NCBI GenBank assembly: GCA_003460745.1
Contig: QTVU01000023.1
Span: 1-47,487, forward strand
Length of the DNA stretch: 47,487 nt
Reading direction: 5' to 3'
Source: Firmicutes bacterium AM55-24TS
GTDB taxonomy: Bacteria; Bacillota; Clostridia; UBA1381
This document shows, piece after piece, positions 1 to 9,229 of this stretch. The first letter of the stretch is position 1. The number at the start of each line of letters is the position of its first letter. The notes beneath the pieces are model-generated. The model was not told the origin of the DNA. It did not search any database and saw nothing but the letters and a program-made list of their open reading frames with translations. The position numbers and the translations under genes were made by a program.

Positions 1-5
1 AAAAC

Positions 6-179
6 AATTTTTACGAACGGAGTTGTTGTTTTATGGAATTGAAGATAAAGAAAATATTTTTTAAATCATATATATTAAATACCGAAAATCAAATTTTTAC
101 GAACGGAGTTGTTGTTTTATGGAATTGAAGATAAAGAAAATATTTTTTAAATCATATATATTAAATACCGAAAATCAAA
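6..179. repeat. 86-bp perfect tandem duplication over a gene start
   Basis: Bases 6-91 are repeated exactly as 92-177, and identity runs two bases further. Each copy contains a CGGAG ribosome site, an ATG and the first codons of the downstream gene. Because 86 is not a multiple of three, the ATG of copy 1 (33) reads through copy 1 and stops at a TGA ending at 128, so only the copy-2 ATG (119) opens the full gene. It may be a real slippage or recombination product, or an assembly artefact if this is a contig edge. Confidence 0.95.
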
Positions 180-649
180 CAGAATTTATAATAAAGAAAA
201 ACCTGAAAACATATGGTGAATATTCTGTCTGTAACAACATCGGTGAAATTGTTTATTCCGTAAAAATCGACCCTAAACCGCTCGACAAACGCATTAAATA
301 CGTCTTTACCGAACACGAAACACAAAACGAATTTTATGCATGGGCAGACTACAAATGGAACGACACCGAAACAAACGGCTCTGCTTTAAAGAAGCTTTAC
401 GATATTTTCGTAACACCCCCGATTGAATTTTATATTGAGGCTGAAAGCTTTTTCGGTGAACTTTGTATAAGACGAAGTAAATTCAATAAATTCGATATTC
501 TGATAAATAACAAACTCAAAGGTTTGATTACAAATCACAAAATTTCATGTGATGAAATCGACGATAAAGCACTTCTTGCAATGCTTTACGTTTTTTCAAA
601 ATTTGTTTCGGATAATGAAAAAGAACTTGTTTCCGCTAAAATTATGTAA
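119..649 (+). CDS. Uncharacterised 176-aa protein
   Basis: I do not recognise this protein with confidence. It has no signal peptide or membrane segment and is rich in charged and aromatic residues. Two segments, around residues 37-50 (NIGEIVYSVK) and 113-135 (FGELCIRR...LINNKLKG), look like strand-turn-strand repeats loosely reminiscent of LURP-one/tubby-like beta-barrels; that is a weak structural impression only. The start at 119 is the copy-2 ATG of the tandem duplication, with GGAG ten bases upstream. It stands alone, converges on cysN and ends just before a shared hairpin terminator. Nothing nearby suggests a role. Confidence 0.75.
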   Translation: MELKIKKIFFKSYILNTENQTEFIIKKNLKTYGEYSVCNNIGEIVYSVKIDPKPLDKRIKYVFTEHETQNEFYAWADYKWNDTETNGSALKKLYDIFVTPPIEFYIEAESFFGELCIRRSKFNKFDILINNKLKGLITNHKISCDEIDDKALLAMLYVFSKFVSDNEKELVSAKIM

Positions 650-653
650 TACA

Positions 654-690
654 AAAGGCTGTCGACATTTCGCCGACAGCCTTTATTTTT
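654..690. terminator. Bidirectional terminator between the unknown gene and cysN
   Basis: An 11-bp perfect stem (AAAGGCTGTCG at 654-664 pairing with CGACAGCCTTT at 674-684) with a 9-base loop is followed by a T-rich run on the plus strand and by TTTTG on the minus strand. It can serve both convergent genes. Confidence 0.9.
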
Positions 691-2369
691 TATTTTACGG
701 TAACTTTTCTGTATGTATTAAAGTTTAACCATTTTTCAAAGAATTTGTTTTCATCATCTCTTGTTGCATATTCCCTAAGGAAGTTCACAACTTTTTCTCT
801 TGAATCAGCCTTAATTTCAAAACCGCGTCCGTTAATGACAGGGTAACCGTCGTATTCATAATTCTTTGTTTCGATAATATCGCCTATCTTCTTATTTCTG
901 ACTTTAACCGTAACCCCGTCACGAAGTACAATTATATCAAAGCTGTCAAGATATTTATAGCTTTCACCCTCTGTCGGAATTTTGTCACCGACAGTATAAG
1001 TCTTGTCAACAGGTTGATATTTAAGTACTGACAAGCTCTGTGGATCGTAATAGAATTCTTCAAAAATATCGCCTCTTGCCTCAAGGTTTTCAAACTTAAA
1101 CGATGCTCTGTCCGAGAAAGAACCGCCCTTTTCTTTAAGTTCGTCAACAACACCGCAAGCCGAAGTCATATTTGTCACACGGTCGATAAGAATTAATTCA
1201 CCGAGTGTTCTGTGTTCGTCAAACAAGTCTGCAACAACAGCCTCCGTAAGCAAGATTTCGCATACCGCAATACCGTTTTTGCCTATTGTTTCCGCATTGA
1301 TATGCTCACCTGTATTAACGTCAATCGCATAATCAATACCTGCGACTATACCGGCGATTGTCTTTGTACCAATCTTTACAAGATAGTCTTTTCCGACTGT
1401 CAAAGGCTCATCGTCCATCCACAAAAGTGACGCTGTAAGACGCTTATAAGGTGCAAGGTTTGTACCCTTTACAAGCACACAACCTCTTGAAACGTCAACT
1501 TCTTTGTCAAGAGTAATTGTGACAGGCTGACCTTTAAATGCAGTTTCTGACTTCTTGTCACCTACATAAATTTCTTTTACATGAGCACTTTCATTGCTCG
1601 GCAATGTTGTAATCTCGTCACCGACATTTATGCTGCCCGATTCAATCTGACCTTGGAAACCTCTGAATGTGTGGTTCGGTCGGCAGACTCTCTGTACAGG
1701 GAGATAAAATCCCTGTTCCGCATTTTCTTCGCTTATATCTACATTTTCAAGATATTCCAAAAGCGGTTCGCCGTCATACCAAGTGATATTTTCCGATTTA
1801 ACCGTTACGTTGTCACCCTCTGTTGCAGACAACGGAATTATCTTAACGTTTTCAAGTGACAATTCGTTTTTCAATTCTTCAATCTGTCCTACGATTTTAT
1901 CATAAGCATTTTTATCATACTTTACAAGGTCCATCTTATTTACGGCAAACACAAAGTAACGTATACCCATAAGCTTACAAATTCTCGCATGACGTCTTGT
2001 TTGAACAAGCACGCCTTGTGACGCGTCGATAAGAATTACAGCCAAGTCCGCAAATGACGCACCTACTGCCATGTTTCTTGTATATTCTTCGTGTCCGGGT
2101 GTATCGGCAACGATAAAGCTTCTGTTATCAGTTGTGAAATAGCGGTATGCAACGTCAATCGTTATACCTTGTTCTCTTTCGGCCATAAGTCCGTCAAGTA
2201 AAAGTGAGTAGTCAATCGCTCCGCCTCTGCTGCCGACTTTACTGTCAAGCTCCAGCGCTTTCTCCTGATCGGCATAAAGAAGTTTTGAGTCGTAAAGGAT
2301 ATGTCCTATAAGTGTTGACTTACCGTCGTCAACGCTTCCGCAAGTTATAAATTTAAGTAATCCGTTCAT
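690..2369 (-). CDS. cysN: Sulfate adenylyltransferase GTPase subunit (CysN) with C-terminal extension
   Basis: CysN is the GTPase half of ATP sulfurylase; it couples GTP hydrolysis to formation of adenosine 5'-phosphosulfate (APS) from ATP and sulfate. Visible G-domain motifs are GSVDDGKST (residues 11-19), DTPGHE and NKMD, followed by EF-Tu-like beta-barrel domains. I start it at ATG 2369, preceded by GGGAGGG, two bases past the cysD stop; the longer frame to 2420 would run into cysD. At 559 aa it is longer than the roughly 475 aa of E. coli CysN. The last 140 or so residues form an extra domain, but it has no GxSGxGKS P-loop, so it is not an active fused APS kinase (CysC). Last gene of the sulfate operon. 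Confidence 0.93.
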   Translation of the reverse strand: MNGLLKFITCGSVDDGKSTLIGHILYDSKLLYADQEKALELDSKVGSRGGAIDYSLLLDGLMAEREQGITIDVAYRYFTTDNRSFIVADTPGHEEYTRNMAVGASFADLAVILIDASQGVLVQTRRHARICKLMGIRYFVFAVNKMDLVKYDKNAYDKIVGQIEELKNELSLENVKIIPLSATEGDNVTVKSENITWYDGEPLLEYLENVDISEENAEQGFYLPVQRVCRPNHTFRGFQGQIESGSINVGDEITTLPSNESAHVKEIYVGDKKSETAFKGQPVTITLDKEVDVSRGCVLVKGTNLAPYKRLTASLLWMDDEPLTVGKDYLVKIGTKTIAGIVAGIDYAIDVNTGEHINAETIGKNGIAVCEILLTEAVVADLFDEHRTLGELILIDRVTNMTSACGVVDELKEKGGSFSDRASFKFENLEARGDIFEEFYYDPQSLSVLKYQPVDKTYTVGDKIPTEGESYKYLDSFDIIVLRDGVTVKVRNKKIGDIIETKNYEYDGYPVINGRGFEIKADSREKVVNFLREYATRDDENKFFEKWLNFNTYRKVTVK

Positions 2370-2370
2370 A

Positions 2371-3270
2371 TTAGAAATAACCCTCCCTTTTTCTGCGTTC
2401 CATGCTTCCTGCCGCCTCATTGTCTATAACTCTTGAAGTTCTTTCGGAAGATACCGCACTTAGTGTTTCTTCAATAATTTCGTCAAGCGTATCGGCAGTC
2501 GATTCTATACCGCCTGTAAGCGGATAACAGCCAAGTGTTCTGAATCTTACTGATTTGTATTCAGGCACTTCTCCCTCTTTTAGAGGTAATCTGTCGTCAT
2601 CAACCATTATAAGATTACCGTCACGTTCAACAACAGGTCTTTTTGCCGCAAAGTAAAGCGGTACAATATCAATCTTTTCACGCTTGATATACTGCCAAAT
2701 ATCTTTTTCTGTCCAGTTTGAAATTGGGAATACTCTCATACTTTCGCCCTTGTTAATCTTAGTGTTGTAAAGTTTCCACATTTCAGGACGTTGATTTTTA
2801 GGGTCCCACGCCTGTGCCTCATTTCTGAATGAGAAAATTCTTTCCTTTGCACGCGATTTTTCTTCGTCACGTCTGCCGCCGCCGAATGCCGCTGTAAAGC
2901 CGTACTTTGTAAGCGCCTGCTTTAATGCCTGTGTTTTCATTATATCAGTATAAGCCGCACCGTGGTCAAACGGATTGATACCTTGCTTTATACCTTCCTC
3001 ATTTGAATACACAATCATTTCAATACCGAGTTTCTTTGCGGTATCGTCACGGAATTTAATCATATCCTTAAACTTCCAAGTTGTGTCTATGTGCATAAAT
3101 GGAAACGGTGGTTTTTCAGGATAAAACGCCTTCATTGCAAGGTGCAGCATTACTGAACTGTCCTTACCGATTGAGTATAGCATTACAGGCTTTTCACACT
3201 CTGCCGCTACCTCTCTTATAATATATATTGCTTCTGCTTCAAGCTCATCAAGATGTGATAATTCACTCAT
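2371..3270 (-). CDS. cysD: Sulfate adenylyltransferase subunit 2 (CysD)
   Basis: CysD is the catalytic ATP pyrophosphatase-type subunit that adenylylates sulfate in complex with CysN. The 299-aa length fits the family. The PP-loop [10 protein letters not shown] lies near residues 32-41, and the family block [17 protein letters not shown] is near residues 128-144. The ATG overlaps an unusual leader: the ribosome site and start sit inside two tandem copies of GGGACACTAAA (3270-3295), a word that recurs through the cobalamin genes. The cysN start follows two bases after its stop, so the pair is translationally linked. Confidence 0.96.
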   Translation of the reverse strand: MSELSHLDELEAEAIYIIREVAAECEKPVMLYSIGKDSSVMLHLAMKAFYPEKPPFPFMHIDTTWKFKDMIKFRDDTAKKLGIEMIVYSNEEGIKQGINPFDHGAAYTDIMKTQALKQALTKYGFTAAFGGGRRDEEKSRAKERIFSFRNEAQAWDPKNQRPEMWKLYNTKINKGESMRVFPISNWTEKDIWQYIKREKIDIVPLYFAAKRPVVERDGNLIMVDDDRLPLKEGEVPEYKSVRFRTLGCYPLTGGIESTADTLDEIIEETLSAVSSERTSRVIDNEAAGSMERRKREGYF

Positions 3271-3295
3271 TTAGTGTCCCTCCTTTTAGTGTCCC
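3270..3295 (-). repeat. Tandem pair of the GGGACACTAAA word in the cysD ribosome-binding region
   Basis: Read on the minus strand, GGGACACTAAA occurs at 3295-3285 and again at 3280-3270, joined by AGGA. The join plus the second copy makes the AGGAGG ribosome site, and the final A begins the cysD ATG. The whole apr-cysD gap consists of these two copies. The same 11-mer occurs eleven more times at 11.7-23.9 kb. Confidence 0.9.
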
Positions 3296-5281
3296 TTAAT
3301 ACTTATTTGATTCTTTTCTGTCTATGTCTATTTCGGAAACCGTGCCGTCATATTTTTCAATTACCCATTTCAAAATATCGCCGTTTTCCTCTGTATGTAC
3401 CTTACTTCCCATACCGCCTATATCCGCACCGAGATAAAACGATATTGCGTGCATAGGACATTCCTTGATACAGGAAGTACAGCCCCAGCAATCTTTCGGG
3501 TACTTTATAAATGCTTTATTATCTCCGTCCTTTTTTATAAGACTTCCCGGACATACCATACAGCATTTTCCGCAGCCTATACATTTGCTTTTATCAATCA
3601 TTATGCTCATATGTCTGCCCCCTTCCACAAGGTCACGAAGTATAATTTCTATTTCACCGTCTTTAAGACGTGAATTGACGTATTTGTTAAAGTTTTCGTT
3701 ATCCTTATTCGGATAATCAAGATTTTCCGCAAAACTGTGCCAGCGTGTTTCCTTTCTCGCTTTGAGATGTGCTATAACACTTCTTGCAACGACAAGTCTT
3801 TCACGAAGTTCGTATATATACATAAGCTCCTGAAAATCTTCTGCGTGAAGTTTTTCTGAAAGCTGATAGATTTGACGGATTTTCGTATCGGCTATGTCAA
3901 GCTGTTTTTCATTAAAGCGATAATTTGTCTTGATACCGCCTGCATACGAATCCATAACGGTCTGCATTGCCTCTTCAAGCTGTTCTGTCGTGAATGTTCC
4001 GTCAATGTTTCCGTAAAGGAAATCTGTCACTTCCGACAGGTGACGTTCAATGTCACTTTCGTCAATCGCACTTATTTCGCCAAGTTCAGAAATTGCGGTA
4101 AGTGCCGCGATTTCCCCCTCTGCCAAAGCACCTGTAACGTATTTCTGCGGACAACCGCCTGCAACGTCACCTGCGGCATACAATCCTTTTACGGTAGTCC
4201 TTCTCTTTGTATCCACCCAATAACCGCTTGCGGTGTGACCGCCTACGATATAAGGCTCTGTACCCTCTATCTCAACATTTTGCTCTGACGGATTTTTACC
4301 GCTTTCAATCCATTTAAGAGTCTGTGACGGTGCCATATTCAGATAAGCCTTTTTCAAATCCTCGCTTGCCTCTTGGGATATACCCTCTGTACGAAGATAG
4401 CAAGGACCTCTGCCCTCAATATTTTCATTCACCGTTCCGTACACTCTCTCGGAGGTTGTAAGACCGTATTTTGTTTCGTAAACCTCACCGAGTGAATTTA
4501 TTTGCTTTGCACCCGCACCTTGTGCCAAAGTACCTGTCGGGGCGATTGTATCTTTACAGCGAAGTGCTATAAATCGCATTTCAAATGTCGTCATTTCCGC
4601 ACCGGCTTTTATACCCATTGCATATCCCGCACCCGTATTAAACGGCGGATACCACATTTTATGACGTGAAAATCCGGGATTATTCGGCTTGTAAAGGCCG
4701 GCCGCACCGCCTGTTGCGATTATAACCGCTTTCGCTTCGATTATGTAAAACGTATCGTTTTCAATACCTATACCGTATGCACCCTTTACCCTGTTACCCT
4801 CAACCGCATAATCAATAATATTTACACGATTAAGTACCGATACATTTTCTTTTTGCAACGCCGCCTCTGCCAAAATAGGCTTTATATTTTCACCGTTGAT
4901 TTTAAGGTTTCTGTTACCTCTTGTCACATACTTTCCGTTTTCGTCCTTCAAAATAACAAGTCCGAGTTTTTCAAGTCTGTCTACAACTTCATTCAGCTTT
5001 TCGGACATTGTAAGAAGTAAATCTTCTCTGACAATTCCGTCAGCGTCCTTTTTAGCATAATCAACGTAATCCTGCGGAACACGTCCCTCTGTTATGTATG
5101 CGTTAAGTGCGTTGACACCTGCGGCAAGACAACCGCTTCTCTTTATATGTGCCTTTTCGCATATAAGCACCTTAGCATCGGAATGTTCTGCGATAGTAAC
5201 CGCCGCATAGCAACCGGCAGTACCGCCGCCTATAATTAAAATATCTGTTTTTAATCTTTCGGTTTTCAATATATTTGTCAT
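3296..5281 (-). CDS. Fused adenylylsulfate reductase (AprA-like flavoprotein plus ferredoxin domain)
   Basis: Likely reduces APS to sulfite and AMP. The 661-aa protein starts with an FAD-binding Rossmann motif GGGTAGCYAA (residues 18-27). It keeps blocks resembling the AprA active-site region: NTGAGYAMG, EMRFIALRCKDTIAPTG and GGHTASGYWVD. The C-terminal 100 residues carry two 4Fe-4S motifs, CIGCGKCCMVCP (about 567-578) and CWGCTSCIKECP (about 598-609), like AprB. Dissimilatory AprA and AprB are normally separate proteins; the fusion plus the location between the sulfate importer and cysDN suggests an assimilatory role. The fumarate reductase family is the alternative, but the APS-type blocks and the operon argue against it. 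Confidence 0.82.
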   Translation of the reverse strand: MTNILKTERLKTDILIIGGGTAGCYAAVTIAEHSDAKVLICEKAHIKRSGCLAAGVNALNAYITEGRVPQDYVDYAKKDADGIVREDLLLTMSEKLNEVVDRLEKLGLVILKDENGKYVTRGNRNLKINGENIKPILAEAALQKENVSVLNRVNIIDYAVEGNRVKGAYGIGIENDTFYIIEAKAVIIATGGAAGLYKPNNPGFSRHKMWYPPFNTGAGYAMGIKAGAEMTTFEMRFIALRCKDTIAPTGTLAQGAGAKQINSLGEVYETKYGLTTSERVYGTVNENIEGRGPCYLRTEGISQEASEDLKKAYLNMAPSQTLKWIESGKNPSEQNVEIEGTEPYIVGGHTASGYWVDTKRRTTVKGLYAAGDVAGGCPQKYVTGALAEGEIAALTAISELGEISAIDESDIERHLSEVTDFLYGNIDGTFTTEQLEEAMQTVMDSYAGGIKTNYRFNEKQLDIADTKIRQIYQLSEKLHAEDFQELMYIYELRERLVVARSVIAHLKARKETRWHSFAENLDYPNKDNENFNKYVNSRLKDGEIEIILRDLVEGGRHMSIMIDKSKCIGCGKCCMVCPGSLIKKDGDNKAFIKYPKDCWGCTSCIKECPMHAISFYLGADIGGMGSKVHTEENGDILKWVIEKYDGTVSEIDIDRKESNKY

Positions 5282-5297
5282 ATAAACACCTCTTTTA

Positions 5298-6356
5298 TCA
5301 GATTACCAATGAATCCTCCGAAATTGATTTATTGTCAAGCAAGTATGCCTTATCGCCTACCGTAACAAATATTCTGTACAAGAATACGTCAACTTCTTCA
5401 CCGACTTCAATCGCCTGTTCGTCAAGACCGCGTCTGGCTTTAAGTTCCGTACCGTCCACGTCTACAACTACTTCTATACTGTCGCCTCTGAACAATACAT
5501 TTTTCGTAACTCCGTGAGATGCGGAGCTTTTGTATTTCTGTACTTCGTTTTTCTTTGTCACTTTAACAAATTCAGGTCGTACGATTGCTTTTTCGACATT
5601 TTCAATATGCTCAAAATTATGAAACTTTGAATAATCATCAACGAATGTTGCTTCTCCGAAAAACGATGCCGTAAATGCTGTTTTCGGATTGTGATAAATT
5701 TCAATAGGTGTTCCCGTCTGTTCAATTCTACCCTTATTTGTTATTATAATTTCGTCTGCAACTTCGATTGCCTCGTCTTGGTCGTGAGTTACAAATATAC
5801 TTGTAACTCCAAGCTTTTCAATCATTTCTCTAAGCCAGCTTCTAAGCTCTTTTCTTACTTTTGCGTCAATCGCCGCAAACGGTTCGTCAAGAAGTAAAAG
5901 CTGTGGATTAGGTGCAAGCGCTCTTGCGAATGCCACTCTCTGTCTTTGACCGCCCGAAAGCTGACTCGGATAACGTTTTTCCAAACCCTCAAGACCTATA
6001 AGTTTAATAAGTTCTCTTACTCTCTCGTCTATCTTCTTTTTATCGGCTTTCTGAACTCTAAGACCGAATGCGATATTATCATACACCGTCATATATCGAA
6101 ACAGTGCGTAATTCTGAAATACAAAGCCAATCCCTCTCTTGCTTGCCGCAAGGTCGTTTACTCTCACACCGTCGATTATAATATCTCCGCTGTCGGGAGT
6201 TTCAAGACCCGCAATCATTCGCAGAATAGTTGTCTTACCGCTGCCGCTCGGACCTAAAAGACCGATAAGTTTACCCTTTTCAACGCCGAAGTTGACATTG
6301 TCCGACGCTTTATAATCGCCGAAGTTTTTGTTTATATTTTTTAATTCAACGTACAC
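5298..6356 (-). CDS. cysA: Sulfate/thiosulfate ABC transporter ATP-binding protein
   Basis: ATPase of the sulfate importer, acting on the cytoplasmic face with CysT and CysW. It shows Walker A GPSGSGKTT, signature LSGGQRQR, Walker B LLLLDEPFAAID, the switch His in FVTHDQDEA, and a C-terminal regulatory domain, with about 352 aa as usual for CysA. I prefer a GTG start at 6356, one base after the cysW stop and about 8 bases after AGGCGG, because the frame from 6389 adds a basic N-terminus and runs into cysW. It is flanked by cysW upstream and the APS reductase downstream in one operon. Confidence 0.93.
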   Translation of the reverse strand: MYVELKNINKNFGDYKASDNVNFGVEKGKLIGLLGPSGSGKTTILRMIAGLETPDSGDIIIDGVRVNDLAASKRGIGFVFQNYALFRYMTVYDNIAFGLRVQKADKKKIDERVRELIKLIGLEGLEKRYPSQLSGGQRQRVAFARALAPNPQLLLLDEPFAAIDAKVRKELRSWLREMIEKLGVTSIFVTHDQDEAIEVADEIIITNKGRIEQTGTPIEIYHNPKTAFTASFFGEATFVDDYSKFHNFEHIENVEKAIVRPEFVKVTKKNEVQKYKSSASHGVTKNVLFRGDSIEVVVDVDGTELKARRGLDEQAIEVGEEVDVFLYRIFVTVGDKAYLLDNKSISEDSLVI

Positions 6357-6357
6357 T

Positions 6358-7173
6358 CTATTCCGCCTTCTTTCCTTTGTATTCAACAATACTTCTGATT
6401 ATCAAAATAATCACTGCCAAAATCACAAGTATTGACGCTACCGCAAATGCCGGTACATATTTATTGTCGCCGAAAAGTATTTCAACCTGCAACGGAAGCG
6501 TATTCGTTTTACCTCTCAAATGTCCCGAAAGGACTGATACCGCACCGAATTCACCCATCGCTCTTGCCGTACAGAGTACCACTCCGTAAAGCAATGCCCA
6601 TTTTATATGAGGGAATGTTACTTTTCTGAAAATCGTAAATCCGCTTGCACCCATAAGTGCCGCCGCTTCTTCCTCTGTGCCCTGTTCCTCAAGTATCGGT
6701 ATAATTTCTCTTGATATAAACGGAAACGTTACAAATATCGTTGCCAATATAATTCCCGGTACGGCAAACACTACTTTTATACCGGCTTGCTGTAAATAAG
6801 GATAAAGCACGCTTTGTCTGCCGAATACCAATATGAATATCAAACCTGCTATAACAGGTGAAACCGTTACCGGAATATCAATAAGAGTTGTCAAAACCTT
6901 TTTGCCTTTAAACCGGAACATTGTCAAGAACCATGCCGCAAACAGTCCGAAGAATGTGTTTACAACAAGTGCCGACAAAGTTGCTTTTGCGGTAAGCTTT
7001 ACCGCGCTTATCGTATCTTTATCGGTTATGTACCGGAAATATTTTCCTCCACCGTTACGAAGTGCAACGGATATAACCGTATAAAGCGGAAGAATTAAGA
7101 ATACAAATGCGAATAATACGCTGACGGCAATCAATATCCATTTAACAACCTTACTGCCTTCATTTTTCTGCAT
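6358..7173 (-). CDS. cysW: Sulfate ABC transporter permease CysW
   Basis: Inner-membrane permease subunit of the sulfate importer, 271 aa, with about six hydrophobic segments. The EAA-type loop that docks onto CysA is visible as EEEAAALMGASGFTIFRKVTFP. The ribosome site AAAAGGAGG precedes the ATG, and the gene begins one base after cysT ends. It is assigned as CysW rather than CysT because it is the second permease gene after the binding protein. Confidence 0.92.
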   Translation of the reverse strand: MQKNEGSKVVKWILIAVSVLFAFVFLILPLYTVISVALRNGGGKYFRYITDKDTISAVKLTAKATLSALVVNTFFGLFAAWFLTMFRFKGKKVLTTLIDIPVTVSPVIAGLIFILVFGRQSVLYPYLQQAGIKVVFAVPGIILATIFVTFPFISREIIPILEEQGTEEEAAALMGASGFTIFRKVTFPHIKWALLYGVVLCTARAMGEFGAVSVLSGHLRGKTNTLPLQVEILFGDNKYVPAFAVASILVILAVIILIIRSIVEYKGKKAE

Positions 7174-7174
7174 A

Positions 7175-8008
7175 CTATCTTCCTCCTTTTAATATTTTTG
7201 TGTTTCTCGCCTGAATAAGATTTACAATAAACAATATTGCAAATGAGAATGCAAGCATCACAAGTGCTATTGCCGTTGCACTGTTATAGTCAAAGTCCTG
7301 TAATTCCGACATAATTATAAGCGGTGTTATTTCCGTTTCATAAGGCTTGTTGCCTGCTATAAAAATTACACTGCCGTATTCTCCTATACATCTTCCGAGT
7401 GCCAAGCCAAAGCCTGTAAGTGCAGGAGGAATTATTTCGGGTAAAATGACTTTACGAAATATCGTTCCTCTGTTTGCACCAAGCGCCCCTGCCGCCTCCT
7501 CATATGACGGATCAAGCTTTTCAAGTACAGGCTGTACCGCTCTTACAACGAACGGTATGCCGATAAATATAAGCGCCACTACAATTCCGATTCTTGTATG
7601 TGCTATTTTTATACCGAACGGTGCGAATAATTTTCCTATAAGTCCTTCTTCTGTTGTAAGGTTTGTAAGAGCCAAACCGGCAACAGCTGTCGGAAGTGCG
7701 AACGGAAGTTCAATCATTCCGTCAAGAACACGTTTAAACGGAAAATCATATCTTACAAGCACCCAAGCAAGTATGACGCCCATAATCGAATTTATTATTG
7801 ATGCGATAAGCGAAGTGAGGAAAGTTACCTTAAAACTTGCAAGAACACGCGGACGTGTAATTGTTTCGATAATATCGCTCAGGTGCATTCTTGATGTGTA
7901 AATCACAAGTGCCGCCAACGGTATAAGAACAACTAAACTCAATATTGTAATTGTCACGCCCATTGAAAGTCCGAAACCGGGTATTACTCTTTTCTTCTTT
8001 GCTTTCAT
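7175..8008 (-). CDS. cysT: Sulfate ABC transporter permease CysT (CysU)
   Basis: First permease of the sulfate importer (277 aa). It starts with a basic stretch then a membrane segment, and carries the permease loop YEEAAGALGANRGTIFRKVILPE that contacts the ATPase. The family block LPFALPTAVAGLALT is present. The ribosome site AAGGA lies ahead of ATG 8008, and the gene sits 13 bases downstream of the binding-protein gene. Confidence 0.93.
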   Translation of the reverse strand: MKAKKKRVIPGFGLSMGVTITILSLVVLIPLAALVIYTSRMHLSDIIETITRPRVLASFKVTFLTSLIASIINSIMGVILAWVLVRYDFPFKRVLDGMIELPFALPTAVAGLALTNLTTEEGLIGKLFAPFGIKIAHTRIGIVVALIFIGIPFVVRAVQPVLEKLDPSYEEAAGALGANRGTIFRKVILPEIIPPALTGFGLALGRCIGEYGSVIFIAGNKPYETEITPLIIMSELQDFDYNSATAIALVMLAFSFAILFIVNLIQARNTKILKGGR

Positions 8009-8021
8009 TTACATTCCTTCT

Positions 8022-9053
8022 TTACTTATCTGTTTTTTCATAAATGCGGTCAAATACTCCGCCGTCATCAAAATGCTTTTTCTGTACTTCGTCCCAACCA
8101 CCGAAGTCTTGTATTGTTACAAGGTTTATGTTAAGGTCAAATGTATCTGCATATTCGTTTAATATATCAGGGTTTGACGGACGGTAGAAATTGTCGCCTG
8201 CAATTCTCTGTGCCTCATCGGAATATAAATAACTTAAATATTCCGTTGCAACATCTCTTGTACCTCTTTGATCAACCACCTCATCAACCACCGCAACAGA
8301 CGGCTGAGCCAAAATGCTTATGCTCGGCGTTACGATTTCATATTCATCGGGATTTTCCTGAACCGATAGGAACGCCTCATTTTCCCAAGCGATAAGTACA
8401 TCGCCTTGATTGTTTTCAACAAATGATGTTGTAGCACCTCTTGCTCCCGAATCAAGTACAAGCACGTTTTCGTATAACTTCTTTATAAATGCCTCAATCT
8501 GTGTTTCGTCACCGTTGTAAAGTTTATCGGCATATGCCCAAGCCGCAAGGTAATTCCATCTTGCACCGCCTGAAGTTTTCGGATTAGGTGTTATAACTCC
8601 GACGCCGTCTTTAACAAGGTCGCCCCAATCCTTGATATTTTTCGGATTGCCTTTTCTTACAAGGAATACGATTGTTGAAGTGTAAGGCGAACTGTCTTTG
8701 TCAAATTCATTTATCCAGCCGTCCTCTATAAGTCCTGCGTCTTGTATTGCCTTTACGTCATATTCAAGTGCAAGCGTTACAACGTCTGCCTCGTTTCCGT
8801 TTGCAACTTCAAGTGCTTGCTTACCGCTGCCGCCGTGTGACTGTATAACTTCAACGTCCTGTCCTGTTTGCCCTTGCCAATGCTCTGCGAAAAGTTCGTT
8901 GTACGCACTGTATAATTCTCTTGTAGGGTCGTATGATACGTTCGTTATCGTAACTGACTTTTCTGTACTTGTGTCTGCACTGTTTCCGCAGCCTGCAAGT
9001 ACCGTTACCGCCAAAATTGATGTTAATAATATACTAAAAATTTTCTTTTTCAT
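8022..9053 (-). CDS. sbp: Sulfate-binding lipoprotein of the ABC importer
   Basis: Extracytoplasmic receptor that hands sulfate to CysTW. The 343-aa protein has a lipoprotein signal peptide ending in the lipobox LAGC (Cys about residue 22), so it should be anchored to the outer face of the membrane. Family blocks [21 protein letters not shown] and [19 protein letters not shown] identify the Sbp/CysP group; thiosulfate as co-substrate cannot be excluded. It is the first large gene of the sulfate operon. Its GAGG ribosome site lies about 40 bases after the stop of a cysteine-containing leader peptide, which suggests cysteine-sensed control. Confidence 0.93.
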   Translation of the reverse strand: MKKKIFSILLTSILAVTVLAGCGNSADTSTEKSVTITNVSYDPTRELYSAYNELFAEHWQGQTGQDVEVIQSHGGSGKQALEVANGNEADVVTLALEYDVKAIQDAGLIEDGWINEFDKDSSPYTSTIVFLVRKGNPKNIKDWGDLVKDGVGVITPNPKTSGGARWNYLAAWAYADKLYNGDETQIEAFIKKLYENVLVLDSGARGATTSFVENNQGDVLIAWENEAFLSVQENPDEYEIVTPSISILAQPSVAVVDEVVDQRGTRDVATEYLSYLYSDEAQRIAGDNFYRPSNPDILNEYADTFDLNINLVTIQDFGGWDEVQKKHFDDGGVFDRIYEKTDK

Positions 9054-9093
9054 AAATTCATTACCTCACTATAATATAAAATTTATTTTTTTA

Positions 9094-9168
9094 TCACCTC
9101 TGAGCCATACACATTCGGCAACACATCTTTCTATATACCATGCTTTTTCTGTTCAAATTTTCTCTCAT
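9094..9168 (-). CDS. 24-aa cysteine-containing leader peptide upstream of the sulfate operon
   Basis: A short open frame starts at ATG 9168 with a strong AAAGGAGG site and stops with TGA at 9094, between the promoter and sbp. The peptide is basic and begins MRENLNRKSM. Residues 16-20 read CCRMC, encoded TGT TGC CGA ATG TGT, so three of five consecutive codons are Cys. Placing Cys codons in a leader before sulfur-uptake genes is the arrangement of known cysteine-responsive leader peptides in other bacteria. I infer that ribosome slowing on these codons under cysteine shortage opens sbp translation. No clear terminator lies between it and sbp, so translational coupling looks likelier than classical attenuation. 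Confidence 0.7.
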   Translation of the reverse strand: MRENLNRKSMVYRKMCCRMCMAQR

Positions 9169-9199
9169 AATCGTTGCCTCCTTTGTTATTCATACTTTT

Positions 9200-9214
9200 C
9201 CTATGGGATATAGG
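9200..9214. promoter_or_regulatory. Inverted repeat CCTAT-N5-ATAGG, candidate operator
   Basis: The 15-bp sequence CCTATGGGATATAGG is a perfect 5-5-5 inverted repeat centred about 16 bases downstream of the predicted start. CCTATAT also occurs in the promoter spacer (9238-9244) and at 9292-9298. The position suits a repressor of sulfur genes, for instance an Rrf2/CymR-type protein, but the regulator is inferred, not seen. Confidence 0.55.
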
Positions 9215-9229
9215 ATTTTTAATGTCCTT

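Noticed and set aside
2371..2420. Longer CysN start inside cysD
   Set aside because: ATG 2369 has GGGAGGG at proper spacing and gives the normal CysN N-terminus just before the G1 loop.
7347..7901. 184-codon plus-strand frame
   Set aside because: Antisense shadow of cysT with no ribosome site; the minus-strand frame has clear permease motifs.
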